Source: an uncultured Ruminococcus sp.
Lineage (GTDB): Bacteria > Bacillota > Clostridia > Oscillospirales > Ruminococcaceae
Assembly (NCBI GenBank): GCA_946413815.1
Contig: CAMKMD010000002.1
Span: 1 to 64,000, forward strand
Direction of reading: 5' to 3'
Length of the DNA stretch: 64,000 bases
Of this stretch, positions 32,612 to 40,747 are shown in pieces. A program made the translations under genes and the position numbers. The notes below the pieces were generated by a model that searched no databases, was not told the origin of the DNA, and saw nothing but the letters and a program-made list of their open reading frames with translations. The number at the start of each line of letters is the position of its first letter. The stretch's first letter is position 1.

Positions 32612-34246
32612 ATGCCTATTACTGAACTTCTTGAAAGAAATGCACAGCTATACGGGAACGATGTTGCTCTTGTCGAGGTAAATCCCGATGTTACCGAGGT
32701 TCGCCGTATCACATGGAAGGAGTATGAGCTCATCGAACCGGATCCGATGTGCCATTACCGCCGCGAGATCACATGGAAGGTATTCGACGAGAAGGCTAAC
32801 CGCTTTGCAAATATGCTCCTTGAGAGAGGCGTAAAGAAGGGCGACAAGGTCGGCATCCTCCTTATGAACTGCCTCGAGTGGCTGCCCATATACTTCGGCA
32901 TCCTCAAGACCGGCGCTCTTGCCGTACCGCTGAACTTCCGCTATACCTCCGATGAGATAAAGTACTGCCTTGACCTTGCAGAGGTGGATGTACTCATGTT
33001 CGGCCCCGAGTTCATCGGAAGAGTCGAGGAGATCGCCGAGGAGATCAGCAAGAACCGTCTTATGTTCTACGTGGGCGAGGGATGTCCCACATTCGCTGAG
33101 CACTATGACAGCAATGTTGCAAACTATCCCAGTGCTGCACCCGATGTGAAGATAACCGACGATGACTATGCCGCTATCTACTTCTCCTCCGGTACAACAG
33201 GCTTCCCGAAGGCTATCCTCCATAAGCACCAGAGCCTTGTACACTCCGCAAAGTGTGAGCAGAACCACCACGGCCAGACACGTGATGACGTGTTCCTCTG
33301 CATCCCGCCCCTCTATCATACAGGCGCAAAGATGCACTGGTTCGGCAGTCTCCAGTCCGGCAGCAAGGCTGTTCTCCTCAAGGGTGTAAAGCCCAAGGCT
33401 ATCCTTGAGACAGTATCCAACGAGGGCTGCACTATAGTATGGCTTCTCGTTCCGTGGGCACAGGATATCCTCGATGCCATAGACAGGGGCGATATAAATA
33501 TGGATGAGTATGAGCTCTCACAGTGGAGACTTATGCACATCGGCGCACAGCCTGTACCTCCTTCACTTATTGCACGCTGGAAGGAGCATTTCCCGAATCA
33601 CCAGTACGATACCAACTACGGCCTCAGCGAGAGCATCGGCCCCGGCTGCGTACACCTTGGCGTGGAGAATATCCACAAGGTTGGCGCTATCGGCAAGGCT
33701 GGCTACGGCTGGGAGGTAAAGATAACAGACGAGAATTTCAATACAGTCGAGCGCGGTCAGGTCGGCGAGCTCTGCGTAAAGGGTCCGGGCGTAATGACCT
33801 GCTACTACCGTGACGAAAAGGCAACAGCCGAGACTCTCCGTGACGGCTGGCTCCTTACAGGAGACATGGCACAGGAGGACGAGGACGGCTTCATCTACCT
33901 CGTTGACCGCAAGAAGGATGTTATCATCTCAGGCGGCGAGAACCTCTACCCCGTACAGATTGAGGACTTCCTCCGTGCTCATCCGGCAGTAAAGGACGTT
34001 GCAGTAATCGGTCTCCCCGACAAGAGACTCGGCGAGATAGCAGCAGCCATCATCTCCGTAAAGGAGGGCATGACCTGTACAGAGGATGATATCAACGCCT
34101 TCTGTCAGAAGATGCCCAGATACAAGAGACCCCACAAGATAATCTTTGCCGATGTTCCGAGAAATCCCACCGGCAAGATAGAGAAGCCCAAGCTCCGCAA
34201 GATGTACTGCGGAGAGAGCCTTGTAGCTACACAGATAAGGAACTGA
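32612..34246 (+). CDS. Acyl-CoA synthetase / AMP-dependent ligase
   Basis: 544 residues, ANL superfamily. The AMP-binding P-loop AIYFSSGTTGFPKAILHKH lies near 188-206. NYGLSESIGPG (near 340), the YLVDRKKDVIISGGENLYP hinge and GDM region (near 415-450) and the catalytic Lys segment NPTGKIEKPKLR (near 520) are intact. It activates a carboxylic acid to its CoA thioester via an adenylate; the acid is unknown, perhaps a medium/long-chain or aromatic acid. An N-terminal segment repeats the RRITWK motif (near 28 and 51), an insertion seen in some members. A PaaI-type thioesterase follows after 2 bases, so the pair may act on one acyl-CoA. Confidence 0.9.
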   Translation: MPITELLERNAQLYGNDVALVEVNPDVTEVRRITWKEYELIEPDPMCHYRREITWKVFDEKANRFANMLLERGVKKGDKVGILLMNCLEWLPIYFGILKTGALAVPLNFRYTSDEIKYCLDLAEVDVLMFGPEFIGRVEEIAEEISKNRLMFYVGEGCPTFAEHYDSNVANYPSAAPDVKITDDDYAAIYFSSGTTGFPKAILHKHQSLVHSAKCEQNHHGQTRDDVFLCIPPLYHTGAKMHWFGSLQSGSKAVLLKGVKPKAILETVSNEGCTIVWLLVPWAQDILDAIDRGDINMDEYELSQWRLMHIGAQPVPPSLIARWKEHFPNHQYDTNYGLSESIGPGCVHLGVENIHKVGAIGKAGYGWEVKITDENFNTVERGQVGELCVKGPGVMTCYYRDEKATAETLRDGWLLTGDMAQEDEDGFIYLVDRKKDVIISGGENLYPVQIEDFLRAHPAVKDVAVIGLPDKRLGEIAAAIISVKEGMTCTEDDINAFCQKMPRYKRPHKIIFADVPRNPTGKIEKPKLRKMYCGESLVATQIRN

Positions 34247-34248
34247 CC

Positions 34249-34647
34249 ATGTACGAAAACGAACTTGAAAGAGTAAGGGAGTTTTTCTCCGGCGACCGCT
34301 ATGCCACAGAGAACGGCATGGTCATCGACGAAATAGGCGACCACTACGCAAAATGCAGCGTGGAGATAAAGAGCCGCCATCTGAATGCAATGGGCGGAGT
34401 CATGGGCGGAGTACACTATACTCTTGCAGACTTTGCTTTCGCAGTCGCCTCCAACTGGCAGGAGCCGGGAACCGTAGGTCTCAGCAATACCATATCCTAT
34501 GTAGGACCCGTGAAGGGCACAAAGCTTATCGCAGAGGCAAGGCTTGTAAAGAACGGCAGGAGCACCTGCTGCTACAATGTCGAGATACGCGACGACCTCG
34601 GCAATATCACAGCCACAGTCCAGTGTGTGGGCTTTCATAAGAGATAA
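34249..34647 (+). CDS. PaaI-family hotdog-fold thioesterase
   Basis: 132 residues; hotdog fold with HLNAMGGVMGGVHYTLADFAFAVASN (near 43-68), the usual HxN(G)xxHGG...D pattern of PaaI thioesterases, here with GGVMGG. It hydrolyses acyl-CoA thioesters. It starts 2 bases after the ligase stop and is clearly co-transcribed. It may free CoA from products that the ligase or another pathway cannot use. Confidence 0.88.
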   Translation: MYENELERVREFFSGDRYATENGMVIDEIGDHYAKCSVEIKSRHLNAMGGVMGGVHYTLADFAFAVASNWQEPGTVGLSNTISYVGPVKGTKLIAEARLVKNGRSTCCYNVEIRDDLGNITATVQCVGFHKR

Positions 34648-34650
34648 TAT

Positions 34651-34680
34651 CAAAGGGCAGCTTTCCGGAGCTGCCCTTTG
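34651..34680 (+). terminator. Terminator of the ligase-thioesterase operon
   Basis: CAAAGGGCAGCT / AGCTGCCCTTTG with a 6-base loop, directly after the thioesterase stop. Confidence 0.8.
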
Positions 34681-34693
34681 TATATCCTATAAG

Positions 34694-34720
34694 CATCCGG
34701 GCGCAGAGAATGCGCCGGAT
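34694..34720. repeat. Hairpin beside repeat family A copy 2
   Basis: ATCCGGGCGCA and TGCGCCGGAT pair around GAGAA with one bulged G. No T-run follows. Confidence 0.5.
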
Positions 34721-34722
34721 TT

Positions 34723-34775
34723 AATTCGGAATTCGGAATGCGGAATTAATGATATCGCCTACGGCGATGCATTAA
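34723..34775 (+). repeat. Dispersed intergenic repeat, family A copy 2
   Basis: Tandem AATTCGG / GGAATGCGGAATT units followed by a hairpin (ATCGCC 34754-34759, GGCGAT 34763-34768). Same layout as 43961-44004 and, inverted, 3651-3710. Confidence 0.7.
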
Positions 34776-34870
34776 AAAGCAGAAGTGCTCATCCACGATG
34801 CCCGTGCGATATCCCACTCTGGCAAATAACCGTTATGTAATGATTGAACGATCGTAGTTTGGCGGTCCCT

Positions 34871-35021
34871 CAGTCTGTCAATAAACCTAATATTCACAAA
34901 TAAGCGGGGCGATGTAGGCATCGCCCCCTACATTTTGCTATGGAAGAATCGGCGTTTGTAGGGGCGGATGCCCACATCCGCCCGCTTGACTTCTGCCATA
35001 ACTGACTCTTTTGACAAGCTG
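34871..35021. mobile_element. 151-bp non-coding MITE-like element, copy 2
   Basis: Same length and about 95% identity to 30086-30236, with ends CAGTCTGTCAA and TTGACAAGCTG. Its left flank is TTTGGCGGTCCCT and its right flank AGGGACCGCCTTTGGCGGTCCCT, so 13 bases are directly repeated on both sides. Again the neighbour is a terminator-type palindrome. Confidence 0.75.
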
Positions 35022-35044
35022 AGGGACCGCCTTTGGCGGTCCCT
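35022..35044. terminator. Terminator-like palindrome next to element copy 2
   Basis: AGGGACCGCC-TTT-GGCGGTCCCT, 37 bases beyond the ispF stop on the minus strand. Confidence 0.6.
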
Positions 35045-35080
35045 ACAGTTTGTATGTTTACGATGGAATTCCTGATTTCT

Positions 35081-35557
35081 TCAGATCTTCACCATCAGCG
35101 CAACTGCATGAGCCGACATACCAAGCTTCTCACCGGTGAAGCCGAGATGCTCCTCAGTCGTTGCCTTGACGCTTATCTGTGAAACGTCGCATCCGCATAC
35201 CTTTGCGATATTTTCACGCATGGTGATAATATGTGGGGCGAGCTTCGGCGCCTGCGCTATGACAGTAGCATCGATATTGCCGATGCGGTAGCCATTCTCC
35301 CTGCATACCCTTACAACCTCCGCCATGAGCTTCATGCTGTCAGCGCCTGCAAATCTCTCGTCCGTATCCGGGAAGAGGTGCCCGATATCGCCGAGAGCGA
35401 GAGCGCCGAGCATGGCATCCATTATGGCATGGACGAGAACATCTGCATCCGAGTGGCCGAGAAGGCCGGTGGTATGCGGTATCTCAACTCCTCCGAGTAT
35501 GAGCTTCCTGCCCTCAACGAGCTTGTGTACATCGTAACCGTGTCCGATCCTGAACAT
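35081..35557 (-). CDS. ispF: 2-C-methyl-D-erythritol 2,4-cyclodiphosphate synthase
   Basis: MEP isoprenoid pathway enzyme forming the cyclodiphosphate with loss of [12 protein letters not shown] (metal-binding Asp and His near 8-10), [16 protein letters not shown] (near 33-48), [10 protein letters not shown] (near 56-65), [13 protein letters not shown] (near 99-111) and [15 protein letters not shown] (near 131-145) are all present. 158 residues is the normal length. AAGGAG precedes the ATG. Other MEP genes are not in the window. Confidence 0.97.
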   Translation of the reverse strand: MFRIGHGYDVHKLVEGRKLILGGVEIPHTTGLLGHSDADVLVHAIMDAMLGALALGDIGHLFPDTDERFAGADSMKLMAEVVRVCRENGYRIGNIDATVIAQAPKLAPHIITMRENIAKVCGCDVSQISVKATTEEHLGFTGEKLGMSAHAVALMVKI

Positions 35558-35596
35558 GATAATACTCCTTTCATATACTGTTATACCTGTATAACC

Positions 35597-35625
35597 ATTC
35601 TATCACATTTTTCCGTCCTTGTCCA
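35597..35625 (-). promoter_or_regulatory. Promoter of ispF
   Basis: On the minus strand TGGACA (35625-35620), 17 bases, TAGAAT (35602-35597). Confidence 0.65.
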
Positions 35626-35636
35626 TACCCCGCAGC

Positions 35637-35666
35637 TGTCATATACCGATATGACAAATGTCATAT
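35637..35666. promoter_or_regulatory. Operator-like inverted repeat between ispF and the ABC operon
   Basis: TGTCATAT-ACCG-ATATGACA (35637-35656) is a perfect 8-4-8 palindrome, and a third TGTCATAT half-site follows at 35659-35666. It lies upstream of both divergent promoters. The ABC promoter (TATAAT 35710-35715) has a poor -35, which would suit an activator. Confidence 0.55.
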
Positions 35667-35757
35667 CAGAAACTGACTGCGCACACTACAAAACTCCCGG
35701 CAGCTGAGGTATAATTATTACAGTAAGAAAAACAACAGCCACTCAGGAGGTAAGGAC

Positions 35758-36708
35758 ATGGAAAAGACAGTAGTAAAAACACAGAACCTTGTAAAGCGCT
35801 ACGGCGATCTCATAGCTCTCGATCATCTTGAGCTTGATATAAAGGAGGGGGAGATCTTCGGACTCCTCGGCCCAAACGGCTCCGGCAAGACCACAGCCAT
35901 CAACTGCATACTCTCTCTGCTCGCCTTCAACAAGGGAACGATAGAGATATTCGGTAAGAATATGACTCCCGCCAGCTATGACATCAAGAAGGAGATAGGT
36001 GTCATAATGCAGAACGTAGCCGTATTCGAGGAACTCACGGTACAGGAGAATATCGATTACTTCTGCGGCCTTTACATCCGTGACAAGGCACAGCGGAAAC
36101 AGTATGTGGAGGAGGCAATTAAGTTCGTCGGACTTGAGGACTTCCGCAAGTTCTACCCCAAGAAGCTCTCCGGCGGCCTTCTCCGCCGCCTGAATATAGC
36201 CTGCGGCATAGCACACAAGCCGAAGCTTATCATCCTCGACGAGCCTACGGTAGCTGTGGATCCTCAGAGCAGAAACCGCATACTCGAAGGCATTCAGGAG
36301 CTCAACCGTGCAGGCGCTACAGTAATATATACCTCCCACTACATGGAGGAGGTGGAGCAGATATGCACCCGCATCGCCATCCTTGACAAGGGGCATAAGA
36401 TAGCCGAGGGCACGAAGGACGAGCTGAAGAGCATGATCTTCAACACCGAGACCGTGAATATCGAGGTGCTCGATCTTCCGGAGGAGGTCAGAAAGGAGAT
36501 CGCCGCTCTCCCGCATATCAGCGGCACGGATTACGAGGACGGCCGCCTGACGGTGAAATGCTCCGGCGGCAGCCATAACCTAATACGCATCCTCGATGTA
36601 CTACGCGGCCATGATACCGCCTTCGGACGCGTGACCTCAGAGCTCCCCACCCTCAACGACGTATTCCTTGAGATAACCGGCAAGGCTCTCAGGGACAAGG
36701 AGGAATGA
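35758..36708 (+). CDS. ABC transporter ATP-binding protein
   Basis: 316 residues. Walker A GPNGSGKTT (near 40), Q-loop VIMQNVAVFEELT, signature LSGGLLRRL (usual LSGGQ becomes LSGGL), Walker B LIILDEPTVAVDP and switch His in YTSHYMEE. A C-terminal extension of about 85 residues (DLPEEVRKEIAALP...) is usual for drug or lipid exporters of the CcmA/DrrA type. It energises the two ABC-2 permeases that overlap downstream. Substrate unknown. Confidence 0.93.
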   Translation: MEKTVVKTQNLVKRYGDLIALDHLELDIKEGEIFGLLGPNGSGKTTAINCILSLLAFNKGTIEIFGKNMTPASYDIKKEIGVIMQNVAVFEELTVQENIDYFCGLYIRDKAQRKQYVEEAIKFVGLEDFRKFYPKKLSGGLLRRLNIACGIAHKPKLIILDEPTVAVDPQSRNRILEGIQELNRAGATVIYTSHYMEEVEQICTRIAILDKGHKIAEGTKDELKSMIFNTETVNIEVLDLPEEVRKEIAALPHISGTDYEDGRLTVKCSGGSHNLIRILDVLRGHDTAFGRVTSELPTLNDVFLEITGKALRDKEE

Positions 36709-36710
36709 TC

Positions 36711-37841
36711 ATGTTTCTTCACTGCTTCAGATATGAACTTACAACGGCGCTCCGTGAAAGATCAGTGCTCATCTGGCTTATAATATTTCCGGCAGTCCTC
36801 GCCATGCTCATGAATGCGGCTTTCAGCAGCATCTACGAAAAGACCAGCAGGTTTTCCACCATCCCCGTGGCAGTAGTTGAAAACTCCCCTGATCCCGTCT
36901 TCCGTTCAGTGATGGATGCCCTTGAGGACGAGGAGGAGCCGCTGCTGAAAGTGGATTATATGACTGAGGAGGAAGCACTCGGGCTGCTTGAAAAAGGAGA
37001 GGTAAGAGGTATCATTCATACCGGCGATGATATATCTCTCACACTCTCCGACACAGGCGTTGAGGAGACCGTACTCCGCACCTTTACCGATCAGTACGTG
37101 GTATCGAGCGCGATAATCGGCGATGTGATCAGACAGGATCCCGCAATGGCAATGAAGGCCGGTGAGGCAATGTCGGCAGAGCTGAGCCCCTGCATCGAAA
37201 AATCGCTTACAAATGGCATTACCGATCCCTTCATACAGTATATCTACAACCTCATCGCCATGGTGGCGCTCTACGGCTCCATACTCGGGCTCCAGATAAG
37301 CGTCAACAATCAGGCGGATCTTTCACCTCTCGCCGCCAGAAAAACCTGTTCCCCCATAAGCAAGACGGTAGGTGTCGCAGCCTCCCTTGCAGCTGCATGG
37401 CTGGTGGAGACGATATGTATAGTGATCTTTGTCACCTTCGTCCGCTTCGTGCTCGGAGTTGATTACGGCGGCAGTCTCGGTCTCGTCTATCTGACCTCAG
37501 TTCTCGGCGGAATGGCAGGAGTCTCCATAGGCTTCTTCGCAGGCGCCTCCAACAGGTTCAGCTATGAGGTAAAGCTCGGCGTTTCAATGGCGTTCAATAT
37601 GACGCTCTGCTTTTTCAGCGGACTTATGGCAGGCAATATAAAGCTGATAATAGAGGAAAAGATCCCGTGGTTCAACAGGATCAACCCTCCGGCAGTCATT
37701 TCCAACGGTCTTTACTACCTGAACGTGGACAGCGACCTGCACCGCTATATCCCGGCAATGGCAGTGCTCATAGGAATGACATTACTGTTCTCCGTGCTCG
37801 GAGCAATATTATCAAGGAGGAAGAAATATGCAAGTTTATAA
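36711..37841 (+). CDS. ABC-2 type permease
   Basis: 376 residues. One N-terminal span (about 18-38), a large extracytoplasmic domain (about 40-170) and five C-terminal spans (about 175-370), the layout of ABC-2 exporters. The first ATG (36705) overlaps the ribosome site; the second (36711, MFLHCFRYEL) is spaced correctly from GGAGGA, so I take it. It overlaps the next gene by 14 bases. Confidence 0.88.
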   Translation: MFLHCFRYELTTALRERSVLIWLIIFPAVLAMLMNAAFSSIYEKTSRFSTIPVAVVENSPDPVFRSVMDALEDEEEPLLKVDYMTEEEALGLLEKGEVRGIIHTGDDISLTLSDTGVEETVLRTFTDQYVVSSAIIGDVIRQDPAMAMKAGEAMSAELSPCIEKSLTNGITDPFIQYIYNLIAMVALYGSILGLQISVNNQADLSPLAARKTCSPISKTVGVAASLAAAWLVETICIVIFVTFVRFVLGVDYGGSLGLVYLTSVLGGMAGVSIGFFAGASNRFSYEVKLGVSMAFNMTLCFFSGLMAGNIKLIIEEKIPWFNRINPPAVISNGLYYLNVDSDLHRYIPAMAVLIGMTLLFSVLGAILSRRKKYASL

Positions 37842-39027
37842 GGCTTTCATCAGGATCGCAATGAAGAAGAGCAGGTCCATTATCATATATATAGTAGTCT
37901 TCTTTGCGATCTCTGTTGTGTATGCGCTTTCGGATACGCCCGACAGCATATTCACCGATACCAGTCTGAAGGTATGCGTCTATGACGATGACGACACGGC
38001 GGAGAGCCGTGCGCTCACTGATTTCGTATACTCCCGCCATATCCGCAGTGATGTCAGCAGGGATCACGATTCCATAACCGATGCCCTCTACTACGGCGCC
38101 ATCAGCGGGACCGACTGCGTATTCATCATAAACAAGGGCTATTCAGAGGCACTTGCCGCAGGCAGGACCGATGATCTCTTCACTTTCTATACAATGCACG
38201 GCAGCTATCAGGAGACAATGATGCAGGCTCAGCTCGGCGAGTACGTCCGTTCCGTTGCCGCTTATACAGCAGCAGGTGAGGATCTTCCGGATGCTATCGC
38301 CCATACAGAGAAGGCAGTCACAAAGCGCACAGATGTCAGACTGACCGCACCTGATACCGGTGATCCCGAATATCCGAAGATGTTCTCTGTATACTTCCTC
38401 TTCATGGTATATATACTCCTTGCAGTTATGATGAACAGCCTCTGTCCGGTGCTCACCACAATGAACCGCAGGGATATCCGGTTCCGCACGAACTGCTCGA
38501 GCATACGGCCTCTGTCCGGTTCGCTTCAGATATTCGCCGGCTCGGTGACTCTCGTTGTGTCGATATGGCTCGTCTTTATGGTAGGAGGTGCTGTTATGAA
38601 CGGCGGCTTCCACGGCAAATGCTGGATAGCAGTCCTCAACAGCTTTGTGTTCGCCCTTGTGGCAGCCTCCATATCCCTCGTTGCCTCCTGCTTCTCACTC
38701 AATCCCAATCTTATGAATCTCGCCGCACAGATAATCAGCCTCGGTCTCAGCTTCCTCAGCGGCGTGTTCGTGGAACAGAGCCTGCTCGGCGACGGAGTGC
38801 TCTCCGTAGCACGCCTCTTCCCGGCTTACTGGTACGTAAGAGCGAACAATATGCTCTCAGGTCTTGACGGCGCAGTTTATGACGGCGCTGAGATCGCCCG
38901 CTGCATAATGATCGAAGCGGCATACGCACTTGCACTCTTTGTGCTGACGCTCCTTATCCGCAGGATAAGATACAGCGAGACAGCCCTCGTCTCCGGCAGG
39001 AACAGTGAACCGGCCGCACAGAACTGA
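37828..39027 (+). CDS. ABC-2 type permease, second subunit
   Basis: 399 residues with the same topology as its neighbour: span near 13-32 (SIIIYIVVFFAISVVYA), an extracytoplasmic domain, then six spans from about 190 to 385. The two permeases likely form a heterodimer with the ATPase at 35758. AAGGAGG precedes the ATG inside the upstream gene, so translation is probably coupled. Confidence 0.88.
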   Translation: MQVYKAFIRIAMKKSRSIIIYIVVFFAISVVYALSDTPDSIFTDTSLKVCVYDDDDTAESRALTDFVYSRHIRSDVSRDHDSITDALYYGAISGTDCVFIINKGYSEALAAGRTDDLFTFYTMHGSYQETMMQAQLGEYVRSVAAYTAAGEDLPDAIAHTEKAVTKRTDVRLTAPDTGDPEYPKMFSVYFLFMVYILLAVMMNSLCPVLTTMNRRDIRFRTNCSSIRPLSGSLQIFAGSVTLVVSIWLVFMVGGAVMNGGFHGKCWIAVLNSFVFALVAASISLVASCFSLNPNLMNLAAQIISLGLSFLSGVFVEQSLLGDGVLSVARLFPAYWYVRANNMLSGLDGAVYDGAEIARCIMIEAAYALALFVLTLLIRRIRYSETALVSGRNSEPAAQN

Positions 39028-39037
39028 ACAAAGGAAA

Positions 39038-39070
39038 AAGCTCCCGATACGATAACGTATACGGGAGCTT
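39038..39070. terminator. Terminator between convergent units
   Basis: AAGCTCCCG...CGGGAGCTT with an inner TACG/CGTA pairing. It lies between the ABC operon and the minus-strand gene ending at 39076. Confidence 0.8.
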
Positions 39071-39075
39071 GTTAT

Positions 39076-39984
39076 TTATTCACCTGAAAGATCCTTCACA
39101 ACAGCGTCAAATACGGGAAGATCCCTGTCGTGGGTCTCCTGCATCGCCTTTTCTGAGGTATACATCAGCTTCTTGGGCGTCCTGATAGCCATGAACCAGC
39201 CTTCCGGCAGTGCGTTGAAGCCGAGTCCGACCTTCGCTGAAAATTCGGTGCCGGAGAGCATGAAGGCGTAGTCCCTGACATAGTTATTGTCAGGATAACG
39301 CTTGCTGAGATCATCGAAAACATCGGTGGTCTTCATAAGCTCAGGCACATCCGGTCCGCAGATGATGATGACCGATTCAGAGGACTGCATATGCGCGGTC
39401 AGCTTCGTGTCGACGCCGTTTGCGTAGTTGGTCTGATAGTTGTCGGTATAGGGGATGTAGTGTATCTCTACCTCCACCTTGCCGTTGCCGTTGAAATCAT
39501 CCGCAAAGGAAGTGAAGTATTCCCTGACTGTTGATTCCTCGCCGAGAGCATAGCTATCGCCAACGATGGTAACGATCATATCGGGATGGGATCGGCCGAG
39601 CAGACTGGCAGTCAGCCATATCACAGTCACAGCACCGATAACGCCCATACCGAGCCACCATTTGTTATGGTAGAAGAAGTTGGATATCTTCTTCAGGAAG
39701 GAGAGCTTCACCTCTTCCTCCTTCTCCTCGTGTATGGTCTCGCTCTCTTCGATGAGCCCCTGTTTGAGGCGCATCAGTTCGATCCTTTCCTCGCGGAGAC
39801 GGCGTTCGTGCTCCTCGCGTTCAAGGCGCTCAGCCTCCTCATGCTGTTTCAGAAGCTCCGCCTGCTTTTCCTCCATCAGGCGCTGCGCTGCCTCCTGCTG
39901 TTCGCGGACGACCTGCAAGGCGCTTTTCGCGGCATGGAGCTTTTCTTCGCCGGTATTATCCGCCGTATTCTTCTTTTCCTTCAT
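39076..39984 (-). CDS. Coiled-coil membrane protein with extracytoplasmic domain, unknown
   Basis: About 302 residues from the ATG at 39984 (MKEKKNTADNTGEEK). The frame is open further upstream into greA, but that part is not protein-like. A long Glu/Arg-rich coiled coil (about 20-85, QQEAAQRLMEEKQAELLKQ) is followed by a membrane span (about 112-132, GMGVIGAVTVIWLTASLL) and a mixed alpha/beta extracytoplasmic domain. That domain starts MIVTIVGDSYALGEESTVREYF and resembles an extracellular solute-binding fold only loosely. No family recognised. It starts 10 bases after greA. Confidence 0.75.
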   Translation of the reverse strand: MKEKKNTADNTGEEKLHAAKSALQVVREQQEAAQRLMEEKQAELLKQHEEAERLEREEHERRLREERIELMRLKQGLIEESETIHEEKEEEVKLSFLKKISNFFYHNKWWLGMGVIGAVTVIWLTASLLGRSHPDMIVTIVGDSYALGEESTVREYFTSFADDFNGNGKVEVEIHYIPYTDNYQTNYANGVDTKLTAHMQSSESVIIICGPDVPELMKTTDVFDDLSKRYPDNNYVRDYAFMLSGTEFSAKVGLGFNALPEGWFMAIRTPKKLMYTSEKAMQETHDRDLPVFDAVVKDLSGE

Positions 39985-39994
39985 CGGGCAGGGA

Positions 39995-40462
39995 TCACTT
40001 GGAGATCTCAAGCACCTCGAAGCGGCGTTCACCTGAGGGAGCCTCAACAATGAACTCGTCGCCGACCTTCTTCTTCATGGCAGCCTTGCCGATGGGAGAC
40101 TCGTCTGAGATATTACCGCTCATTACATCAACGTGATTGGTGTCAACGATGCAGTATGAAGCGGACTTGCCTGTAGCCTTGTCCTTGATCTTGAACTTGG
40201 AGCCTACACCTATCTCGTCAACGGAGATATCATCCTCCTCAACGATCTCTGCGTTGTCTATATCGTACTGGAGGGCTGCGATCTGAGCCTCAAGGATAGC
40301 CTGTTCGTTCTTGGCTTCATCGTACTCAGCGTTCTCGGAGAGGTCTCCGTAGGAACGGGCGACCTTCAGTCTTTCTGCAACTTCCTTACGTTTATTGATC
40401 TTCAGATCATCGAGCTCAGCGACCAGCTTGTCGTAGCTCACTCTTGACATCTGCTTACCCAT
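39995..40462 (-). CDS. greA: Transcription elongation factor GreA
   Basis: Binds the RNA polymerase secondary channel and stimulates cleavage of backtracked transcripts. N-terminal coiled coil with the acidic tip: ARSYGDLSENAEYDEAKNEQ (near 34-53); C-terminal FKBP-like domain with IVDTNHVDVMSGNISDESPIGKA. The start chosen is the ATG at 40462 (MGKQMSRVSY), 10 bases after AAGGAG; 155 residues, normal length. The open frame upstream is not conserved-looking. Confidence 0.96.
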   Translation of the reverse strand: MGKQMSRVSYDKLVAELDDLKINKRKEVAERLKVARSYGDLSENAEYDEAKNEQAILEAQIAALQYDIDNAEIVEEDDISVDEIGVGSKFKIKDKATGKSASYCIVDTNHVDVMSGNISDESPIGKAAMKKKVGDEFIVEAPSGERRFEVLEISK

Positions 40463-40530
40463 TATGATACAACTCCTTTTATAATCCGTAATAGCTCCTT
40501 GCATGGAGCATTCAGTCTGACATAAATATT

Positions 40531-40559
40531 ATTATAGTATATTTTGGAGCGCTTGTCAA
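40531..40559 (-). promoter_or_regulatory. Consensus promoter of greA
   Basis: On the minus strand TTGACA (40559-40554), 17 bases, TATAAT (40536-40531): a perfect sigma-A consensus. Confidence 0.85.
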
Positions 40560-40747
40560 TATGCGGAGGATAAATGCTGAGAAAAAAGGGGACAGAGGGC
40601 GTCATACGCTTAACGCCCTATATGACATTGCGGGCAATGATTTTCCAGGGTGAAAAAAATCTTCCTCCCCCTCTTTTCTTTTCTTAAAGAATATGTTATA
40701 ATAAAAAGTATACTACGCTGATACTCCAGCAGACACAGGAGGTTAAC

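Noticed and set aside
32648..33337. 229-codon minus-strand frame inside the acyl-CoA ligase gene
   Set aside because: Antisense to conserved ligase motifs, without ribosome site or promoter.
39985..40050. N-terminal extension of the coiled-coil membrane protein into greA
   Set aside because: The extra 22 codons overlap the conserved end of greA and lack a ribosome site.
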